This document shows positions 53,444-61,545 of a DNA stretch of 64,000 bases, piece by piece (positions within the stretch are counted from its first letter, which is position 1; each line of letters starts with the position of its first letter). The DNA lies in assembly GCA_029961685.1 (NCBI GenBank), contig JARWKL010000016.1, forward strand, positions 191,001-255,000, read 5' to 3'. The notes below the pieces were generated by a model. That model saw only the letters and a program-made list of their open reading frames with translations. It was not told the origin of the DNA and ran no database searches. Source of the DNA: Aristolochia californica (taxonomy: Eukaryota > Streptophyta > Magnoliopsida > Piperales > Aristolochiaceae). The position numbers and the translations under genes are program-made.

Positions 53444-54115
53444 ATTGGACTAAAAACCCCTAATAAAACGTAAACCATAACCATCAAACCCTAAAGTGAA
53501 ACTCTAAACCCTAAACCATAAACCCAAAACCCTAAACCCTAAACAATATATACCTCATGCTTCCATATCCCGTTAGGCAACTTGTTCCCGAAATTAACCT
53601 GTTCGACCAAGAGATCGAGCATTTTTCTATTGTCTTCGAAGGTCCAAATGTCATATGGTCGACCACTTGGTTGCCTTCTTGCAGCCATGTATAATCTAAA
53701 TCCGAGACGGTCCTCAAGAAAAAAACTTTATCGGAAAACCTTTACCCGTCACGGAAACACAAACCATAAAAAAAAACCTAGAACCTAAAACCCAAAACCC
53801 TATCACCTCTAAACTCTAAACCCTAAACACTAATTCCAGAACTTAATACCTTAAAAGCCCTAAACCCTAAACCCTACACCCTAATTCCAAACCCTAAACC
53901 CAAAAAACCCTAGAGCTTAAAAACACAGAACCCCCAAAACCTTAAAAACCCTAAACCCCCTTAACATTAAAAACCCTAATCCCTAAAATACCCTAAATCC
54001 TTAACCATAAACTCTAAACCCTAATTACAGGACCCTTAAATACCAGCAGCAAACCCTAAAAATAATCCATACATGAATCAAGAATTTAGACTATAAACTG
54101 TAACCCTAAATCCCA
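53444..54115. repeat. Degenerate CCCTAAA-like array in element 1
   Basis: Many copies of CCCTAAA, AACCCTAA and one-base variants at 53480-53545 and 53790-54115, broken by the duplicated Myb exon piece. CCCTAAA is the plant telomere repeat unit; here it is interstitial, irregular and in the leader/intron region of the transposon's Myb gene. Confidence 0.9.
53545..53790 (-). pseudogene. Duplicated part of the Myb/SANT exon
   Basis: About 240 bp repeating 52896-53130 (from 'tatacctcatgcttcca' to 'cacaaaccataaaaaa') with scattered differences, placed about 640 bp upstream in gene direction. It encodes the domain start again (Y-M-T-F-G-P-type frame shifted), so it cannot function. CCCTAAA-like repeats flank it on both sides. 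Confidence 0.8.
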
Positions 54116-54249
54116 CAATAATGCACAAATGACCTCCAATTAGGCACTGAAAATAAATTTAAATCAAATAAAACACTAATTTAATGAAAAAATTAGGGTT
54201 TAGGCATACCGTTTGAAATTTGGGGAAAACCGAAGCCGAAGGGTGAAAT

Positions 54250-54720
54250 CGATGCCTAATCGATGCCCAAATGTCCAAAATCGAAGAAAATCGAAATGGA
54301 AATGGTGAAATCGAACGAAATCGGAAGGTATTTTCGGGGAAAAGGAGAATAGCCAGAGAGAGAAGGGAGTGGGAGGCCGAAAGGGAGAAGAGAGCGAGAA
54401 GACAGAGAAGAAAGGGAGGTCGGGAGGGACAAGAGAGAGATAAGCGAGAGAGAACGAGTCTGAGAGAAGAGAGGAAGTCACGGAGACAATAGAGGGGGTG
54501 CAAGAGAGAGGGCGAGGCCGAGAGAAGACCAAGAGATGAGACCAGAGACGAGAGGGAGCTGAGACGGTGGCCAAAGACGAAAATCCGATCAATTTTATGG
54601 CAGCAGAGACGTCGGGGGCACATGGAGACGAGAGAGGGAGTGCGGGAGAGAAGAAGAAAAAACAAGAAATGACGATGCGTAGGGGGGGAGGGGGGGGAGG
54701 GGTGCAAGGAGAGAGAGGGT
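54250..54720. repeat. Purine-rich GAGA tract in element 1
   Basis: Long G+A-rich stretch on the + strand (pyrimidine-rich on the gene strand), probably the transposon gene's promoter/leader. Large open frames on both strands here (up to 182 residues) are products of low complexity (Leu/Ser or Arg/Glu only). Confidence 0.8.
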
Positions 54721-54969
54721 AAAAAGCTTGCGTTGCGTGTCCTTCAACTCAAAGAAGATCAAACAAGGTCTTCTTCAAGATGAAGGAAATTAAACCGTGG
54801 AGATGAAGGACCCTTCATCCCCATCATCGAGATGAAGCTTCATCTGCGCTCCACTAACGACTTTAAGTGTTGAAGGGCATTATGCGGTTGAAGATCATCT
54901 TGTCCTTCAAGTTGACTAACCCCCCCTTAGTGTGGATGAGTTCATGTGCACTGAAAAATAGTTTCCAGT

Positions 54970-55766
54970 ATTAGTGCCCCAAAATGATAAATATAACAAA
55001 AACAAGAGAACGAGTAACTTGTAATAATATATTTAAATAAAACAGAATACCTAAACACCAAATTAGGTAAAACAAACATGATTATTACACTAATAAGTAA
55101 TTTAATGTATAATTAAAATATATTAATATATTAATTAAATAAATTATATATTATATTATTTAATGATTGCAATTTATTATACATTAATACAGTAATTACA
55201 TGAGTCAATTAACTGTGCACATGATTAATTATAAAAAATTAATAAATAAATTTAAAAATAACATAAACGAATATAATAAATTAAGTTATTAATTTATTAA
55301 TAACATATGATATACTTTAATATAAAAAAGAATGATTAAACAAAAAAAATTGATCAAATGCTTACCTTAACACACTATATATATATAACTATATATTATA
55401 AAAATATGTTAATTAAACCAAAATAATTGATCAAATATTTGATTTAACAATATTTTAATTACCACTATTAAATCACTAATATAATACAGTAATTAAAAAA
55501 TAAATATAATGAATAAATAAAAATATTATTTTATTAGTAACACAAGATGGATTTTTTACGTAGTATTAATTAATAATATATTTCCATAAAATTAAAAATG
55601 ATTAGTTTAATTATTTATAAAAATGGGATTATTATTGAAAAATAATTGATCAAATGCATACTTTAACTATATTTTAATTAGTAGACTTAAATATCTAGTT
55701 TAATACAGTAATAAAAATTAATGAATATAATAAATAAATAAATATACTATTTTATTCATAACTTAA
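54970..55766. repeat. AT-rich repeat block B
   Basis: Counterpart of block A (51085-51933), starting 'ttagtgccccaaaatga'. Ends at 'cttaagatagattattcaac', which lines up with 'cttaggggagattagtcaac' at the left end of element 1. Together with block A it suggests that flank plus Harbinger element were duplicated locally. Confidence 0.65.
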
Positions 55767-55949
55767 GATAGATTATTCAACAACGAGTTTGTGCCTTTAA
55801 TATTAAAATCATCAAGTTACTAATTTAATACATATGAACGACACATGTTCAAAAGCAATAAGATACAACCATTATTTATCATTCCACATGCGAGTCGCTA
55901 TGGCATCTTGATATTATGCAGCTCTTATGGATTCTAATGCACATTGTTT

Positions 55950-57310
55950 TCAAATATTTGTTGATTGGCTACCCTCATCCACAAGACCATCACTATCATC
56001 GTTGTCCGCATCATTCATTGCACCTACTAATTGGACCTCACCATTTCCTCCACGAAGCTCGTCACCCGAATCATCATCTTCCGATTTAAATGTATCATTG
56101 TAATACTCTCTACGTATATAATTATGTAATATGCAATAAACAATTACAATTTTTTTCTGGATCTTATAAGAAAACGGAGGAATACCTTTCAACATTTGAA
56201 AATCGAACTTTTAAAGCATCAAAAGTTTGCTCAATCGTATTTCTCAAAGATGAGGGCCTTCGGTTGAATAATTCTTTATCATTTCTAGAAATATTATCTC
56301 CAAATTTTTGTAGATAATAAAGAATTTTTCGATATGAAGCCAAAAATCCAGGAAGATTTGCATAACCAAATCGACTAGATAAAATTTACCTACAATAGAA
56401 ATTATATTCCACTTAAAATAATTGAAGATAAAATAGATAAAAAAATACTACATAAAATTATATTATTAGCCTTCAGGTACAAAGAGTTTATCTCAACGAG
56501 TCAATGCGTCCTTCAGTACACAGGAATCAGCTATTGATCCCTCCCATCCAACAAGTACATAAATTAATTGCATGTCAAATGTACATGTTGCCATCACACT
56601 TTGTTAGAGATAGCCTTTTCTGTTACAGAACCTTCGTTGTTCTTCAAGTGGGATGTTCACTTTGATATGAGTTCCATAAATAACCCAAATACAATCCTAA
56701 TTATACCATTTCAATTAATATTGACTAACTTTGTCTATTAATCTAAAATTATTTATTAGAGGGCAAGTGATGTTACCTAAAAGTACAAATAAAACATTGG
56801 CTTGTTTAAAATCTTCGAGTGATTGAGTTCTAAAGGCCTTTTAATGTAATCAAAGTAAAGTTTGAGAATAATATCCAACACCTTATTGAAATACCTACTT
56901 ATGGTCCAGTTTGATCTATCAAACATCTCTGTTGTGACTCTAAAGAATTGTTGTTGATGGACAGTTAGGAGAAAATATGCAAGTTGTTCTTCCACTGAGA
57001 TGGTTTTTGTGGCTAATAAAAATCATCTATTATTAAATATCTCTGCCAATTTTCAAAATACATTATGATTCATCCTGTAAAGTGATTTGTCTAGTGCATT
57101 TTGCAAATATAACAAACAATCAATCCCACAAGAACATGGTACATGTCTTTCGCAATGGTAGAGATAATATTTTCCCATGGCGAACAAAATACATGTGAAT
57201 GCAAACATAGTTGCAATCTTTTCTTCGTCTGTCATAATATCCATGGAAATCTGCAAATTCAATCGCATACAAGTCATAAACACAAACACACATCTATCTT
57301 CAATCATAAC
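55950..57310 (-). pseudogene. PIF/Harbinger DDE transposase, inactivated
   Basis: Minus strand, in order: N-terminal part (L-D-K-S-L-Y-R-M-N-H-N-V-F near 57060; S-V-E-E-Q-L-A-Y-F-L and T-I-S-R-Y-F-N-K-V-L-D at 56995-56870), then G-T-H-I-K-V-N-I-P at about 56676-56650 where the family's catalytic Asp (D-G-T-H) is Tyr (TAT, 56679-56677), then T-F-D-M-Q-L-I-Y-V-L-V-G-W-E-G-S with its second-Asp region (A-D-S) near 56580-56530, and C-terminal R-N-T-I-E-Q-T-F and Y-C-I-L-H-N-Y-I-R-R-E (56250-56105). Several frameshifts. Not functional. Confidence 0.85.
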
Positions 57311-57604
57311 CTATTTTCGATCACACCTCTACACAACCATATTTATCCACATTCCCACATTCCTACCTTCATTCACACATCCTACCTTCAATCACAACCA
57401 TATCCATTCACTTGTCCACATCCATACTCATCCACCATATTCATCCACACAATAACAACACAACAATCATATAAAATATAAATCTTAACCATAATGATAT
57501 TCATAATCTATCAATGATAAGTCCTACAATGTCATAATTCAAAAATCATCATTAAGATACAAAACACTCGTCCCAAAGTAGATAGTGTACTTAAAACTCA
57601 TTAC

Positions 57605-58560
57605 TACATTTCTGTTGCACCAAATTTAAGCCACTGGAGCCGCTCTTCCATTGTCAGCTTCGTAAACATGGACTTCTTACTTGGTGTATCCAACCATATA
57701 GGAGCATGAAACTTCAACTCTATCAGTAGGTCCGGGATTTCCATGAGGACTTCAATCCAATCACTTTCGACATTACCCTCTTTAGGCTTGATGATATCCC
57801 TAAATGCCTGAGCGATTTCCTTCATTGCATAAATGAATCTACCATTGTCATCAGTGGACATTTCGGTTATCTTTCTACGACGAGTTGAAGGTGACGGGTT
57901 ACTTCTTCGAGACTGCTTAGTTGCCGACTCATTCCTGCTAAAGAATGACAATGGAGTATCCCTAACTACATCGACATCCTCAAGCTTATCCATTGGTACA
58001 TGTTCTGACTCACAAAGGAGTTCATCACCCAGATCTACAGGAGTTATACTTGTTGTCCCCATGGCTATTGACTTTCCCACTACCAAAGTCAATTTGTAGT
58101 AAAACGGGCAACCTTCACTTTTATACTTCTTAGCATCTCTATGCTCCTAAACCCTAATCCTTTTAGACGTCTTAGAATAAAGTTCTAGTAATGCGGAAAA
58201 CATACAAAATATTTTGTAGTACATCATGATTTACTGACCTTTATGTAGTCTTGCCATACAGAATGACATGCAATAACTCGTTGTGTTGTTGCATCCTGAC
58301 CGAACCCACTAGTGTTGAGGCAACTCGTTACTGTTTGGTAAGTTTTCTTCCATGATCTTTTTCGATTCTTAAGCTGCTCAACAATTTTTTTATTGATTGT
58401 GTCTTCATTGAACTTATTGACATGGTCCATATATACTTCACGCTTCCAAACCCCATTGGCTAACTTGTTCCCAATATTGACCTGCTCGACCAAGAGGTCG
58501 AGGATTTTGCTGTCTTCTTCGAAGGTCCAAATGTCTTATGATCGAACATTTTGTTGTCAT
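57605..58560 (-). pseudogene. Myb/SANT-like gene of Harbinger element 2
   Basis: Exon 1 (about 58560-58232) reads D-I-W-T-F-E-E-D-S-K...N-G-V-W-K-R-E-V-Y...Q-L-K-N-R-K-R-S-W-K-K-T-Y-Q...S-G-F-G-Q-D...V-W-Q-D-Y-I-K, a full Myb/SANT-like domain (as in Myb_DNA-bind_3 proteins). Exon 2 (58148-57605) starts E-H-R-D-A-K-K-Y and ends W-L-K-F-G-A-T-E-M. The start codon seen in element 1 (M-A-A-R-R-R) is changed (ATG to ATA) and a stop follows, so the protein is not made from the original start. Confidence 0.78.
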
Positions 58561-58663
58561 CTTCTAGCTATTTATAATATAAATCTTAGATAGTCCTAAT
58601 GAAAAAAACTTTATCAGACAACCTTTACCCATCATAGTAAGTAGGACACATGGAAACACAAAC

Positions 58664-58890
58664 CATTAAAAAAACCCTAAAACCCTAAACCTTAAACCCT
58701 ATAACCCCAAACTCTAAACCCTAACCGAGAACCCTAATTTTTTAAAAAAAAACATAAACCCTAAACACTTAAATACCTTGAACCATACCCTAAATACCTT
58801 AAACCCTAACCTTAAACCCGAAATTATACCCTATAAAGACGAAATTGAACCCTAAATACCATAAACCCTAACCCTAAATCCCGAAATTAT
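58664..58890. repeat. Degenerate CCCTAAA-like array in element 2
   Basis: Runs of AAACCCTAA and variants, at the same place relative to the Myb gene as in element 1. Bounded upstream in gene direction by a probable exon end (TAAG|GTAAGCC near 58977). Confidence 0.88.
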
Positions 58891-59099
58891 GTAGCATCTA
58901 AACAATCAATACAAATTACGGACACAGAAATTAAAATTAAATCACTATATTAATTAAAAAAATTAGGGTTTAGGCTTACCTTATGTAATTTGGGAGAAAT
59001 CGAAGCCCAATGGGAAAATCAAAGACAAATGGGAAAATCAAGGGAAATTGAAGTAGAATCGAAGAAACAGACGCGCGAAATGTGAAAAATTGAAGAAAA

Positions 59100-59360
59100 T
59101 CAAAATCAAAATGGGGAAAATCGAAGAAAATCGGGATGTCTTTTAGGGGAAAAGAGAACAGCAATAAAGAAAAAGGAGTGGGAGGCCAAGAGGGAAAAGA
59201 GAGGGAGGCTGAGAGGGAGAGCAAGTGTGAGAGAAGGGAGAGGGATGCTAAGAGGGAGAAGGGACAAGGAGGCTAGGAGGGAGAAGAAAGTTCGAGAGGA
59301 AGAAGGAGACAAAGAGAGAAGAGAGCATGAGAGGGAAAAAAAATTCGGGAGAGAGCAACG
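59100..59360. repeat. Purine-rich GAGA tract in element 2
   Basis: GGGAGAAGAG-type tract corresponding to 54250-54720 of element 1. All open frames across it are low-complexity artefacts. Confidence 0.8.
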
Positions 59361-59540
59361 ATGCGTCATGATGGTTCATCCGGATGAATAAAAAAAAACT
59401 AAGGATTCCTGAGCATATCTTTGAATTCATCTGGTTCATATCTAGTTCATTAATTTGAACCGGGCGCTAGTACACAACTAAAGGAAATGAACTGAATAAT
59501 GGGGGTGAATTACGTCTCCTAATTCAAGTTACTAACCCCT

Positions 59541-59706
59541 CTCCGCCCTGACATGAACCTGTTTTCCGTAAGAAGTTAAAACGTAGGACTTGTTTTTCGC
59601 GCCCGATATCTACTCTTCGAAGCAAATCGTCTGTTACCCCAGAGTTCTTCTCTCTGTTTTTTCTTCTCTTGGTTTCTACCGCGGGCTTCCATTTTCTTCT
59701 TTGCTG
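59541..59706 (+). promoter_or_regulatory. DCL3: Proximal promoter / 5' UTR of DCL3 (approximate)
   Basis: Only about 165 bp separate the Harbinger right end from the DCL3 start codon. The part from 59600 is pyrimidine-rich like a plant leader. No clear TATA box is visible, and the transcription start is unknown. Any longer promoter would lie inside the transposon. Confidence 0.4.
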
Positions 59707-60495
59707 ATGGATCCTTCAGAGCTTAGTTCGCGCAAAAGGCCTTTCCCTGAGTCTGAATCGAAAACGGAAAGTGAAGATGAAGAAAAGAGATATATGGCTG
59801 ACTCTTCAGTAAACTTTGATCCTAGGGGGTGCCGTCTCAATCCCTTTAAACTCTGTCACTCTTGAGTGTTATTACCACTACTTCTGTTACCGTCTTCTCT
59901 CGAAACGCTTTGTAGCGTTCGCTTGGTTTGGTTCTTCGAGGCAGTGTCTTCTATCTAGTCAAATTATATCAATGGGGGTTGAGTTTAGTCGAAAAGCCAA
60001 GTCATTTTGAGCTGCATTCACTTTTGCCATGTCATCATCTATTATTTTTTCGTTCCTGTAACTTCAATGTATAATTCCTTTTCATGAATGTGTAGATACC
60101 AAGTTGAAATTTTTAAAGTCGCTTTGCGGAGAAACACGATTGCTGTCCTAGACACCGGAGCCGGCAAGACGATGATAGCCGTGATGCTTATGAAGGAGAT
60201 CCGGAAAGAAATGAAGCAAACGAGAGATAACCGTTTGATTATTTTCTTGGCCCCAACAGTTCATCTTGTTAACCAGGTATCTAGTTGTGCACGTATTTAG
60301 TTTGTCGTTGAGGGTGGTTAGAATTTTCAATCTATGATACGGACATCTTATTTCTATATGTTTGCTCGTTTGTCCATGCAGCAATATGAAGTTATTAGGA
60401 TACATACAAATTTCAAAGTGGGGGAGTATTATGGGGCGAAAGGCATAGATGGATGGACGGCCCAGTGCTGGGAAAAAGAAATAAACTTGCATGAA
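59707..60495 (+). CDS. DCL3: Dicer-like 3, exons 1-3 (5' end of gene)
   Basis: Exons 59707-59828, 60096-60276 and 60382-60495 (139 codons, phases join exactly). DCL3 cuts the dsRNA made by RDR2 on Pol IV transcripts into 24-nt siRNAs for RNA-directed DNA methylation, in the nucleus. The protein starts M-D-P-S-E-L with an acidic, low-complexity N-terminus, then P-R-G-Y-Q-V-E-I-F (Q-motif-like) and the helicase Walker A D-T-G-A-G-K-T (residues 60-66), [12 protein letters not shown] (motif Ia) and [13 protein letters not shown]. The F-L-A-P-T-V and G-A-K-G sequence favours DCL3 over DCL1, 2 or 4. The next exon (D-E-C-H box) is not found before 64000. The start is the first ATG in the open frame. 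Confidence 0.88.
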
Positions 60496-61545
60496 GTAAT
60501 TCTGCCTTTCTTATTTTTGTTTAGCACATTTTTTCCCCATTTGGCTAATACTCTTGGGTTTTGAGGTTTCCAGTCTTGGATGTATATCCTGATGCAGGTT
60601 AATACTCTGTCCAGTATGCCTGTTTCAGCTGTTTCATGTTGGATTTTGGGTACTCGATAAGAAGCCTGGTTTAAAATGCCAAAAACCACTAGTTAGTATG
60701 TAACTGTATTGATGTTTTCAGACAATATGCATATACTGGTGTATGGACGTCTCTTCTCTTGCACCAATCTATACATCTTGATTGTGGTGGAGATATATTT
60801 CCACACATAGCACAGATTGTATGTCGAATAGTACTTTTTTAAGCATGTTACCGAATTCTGTTTGGCAATTATGGCATTTAATTTGAAATTAGTAACTGAA
60901 TTATGTTCCATTGGTCTTCTTGATTCTTAAAGGTCATGTTGTGTTTTGATTAACATATTTGTCTTACTGCATGTTCGTTACTATGTTCATGTTATATTTG
61001 TATGTTTTTGAATTCTTCTATGCACATGGGTGGATTTTGTTTTGCTATTGCAGAAAAAAGTTGTAATTTTGTACTTATTATGCTCAGGAGCTTGTTGATT
61101 TTCAAAATTTAGCATCTTAGGTTTTCAAAACCTGAGCTTAAGTTGTTACCATTTAAAAAAGAGAAAGGAAGACAAAAAATCTATAAAAATTGAACATGGT
61201 AGTTATTCAGTAACTGAGAAAAAGGAAAGAATGTGGAAAAATATTATCAGGAATTCTATTTCAAGGACTTCTGCACAAAGGAAGAGATTTGGGATATTTC
61301 ATTACTTACAATTGTAGGTGAATGAACACCACTGAGGAAGCTGGTGAGATTTTGAGGCAGCTTGATGGTTTAGATTGAAAGAATGACATGTTAATTGCTT
61401 CCTCTAAAGTGTCGATAGCCTAGATTTCAACAACAACTAAGAAAACTATAATTTGAATTCAAGCTTAATGGGAGAAAGTTGAAGGACAAAAAGTAGGGTT
61501 TCTAGAGCTATTATGAAACTAGCAAACGAAAAAAAAACACAAAGG
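60496..61545. other. DCL3 intron 3, first part
   Basis: AT-rich, typical intron after the donor GAA|GTAATT. No exon with the expected continuation of the helicase domain was found. Nothing else recognised. Confidence 0.5.

Larger units (their letters stand above)
51937..54926 (-). mobile_element. PIF/Harbinger-type element 1 (no transposase)
   Basis: Inverted ends GGGGAGATTAGTCAAC (51937-51952) and GTTGACTAACCCCCCC (54911-54926), 14 of 16 matching when inverted, with similarity continuing inward, each flanked outside by TTA (51934-51936, 54927-54929), the usual 3-bp PIF/Harbinger target. Contains a damaged Myb/SANT-like gene, a duplicated part of its first exon and CCCTAAA-like arrays; the transposase gene present in element 2 is missing. 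Confidence 0.75.
55767..59540 (-). mobile_element. PIF/Harbinger-type element 2
   Basis: Carries transposase (57310-55950) and Myb/SANT-like (58560-57605) genes on the minus strand, the two-gene content of PIF/Harbinger elements. The right end 'ttcaagttactaacccc' (59523-59539) matches the right inverted end of element 1; the left end 'agatagattattcaacaac' (about 55767) is a decayed version of the left end. The target duplication is not clean. About 3.8 kb. Confidence 0.65.

Noticed and set aside
53480..54115. Chromosome end or true telomere
   Set aside because: The CCCTAAA units are irregular, lie between genes, and recur at the same place in a second transposon copy, so they are interstitial.
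54159..54707. 182- and 130-residue minus-strand frames
   Set aside because: Composed almost only of Leu, Ser, Pro and Phe from a GAGA-rich tract; low-complexity artefact.
52223..58560. Host Myb/SANT regulatory genes
   Set aside because: The paired arrangement with a PIF/Harbinger transposase, inverted ends and frame-breaking changes shows them to be transposon genes.
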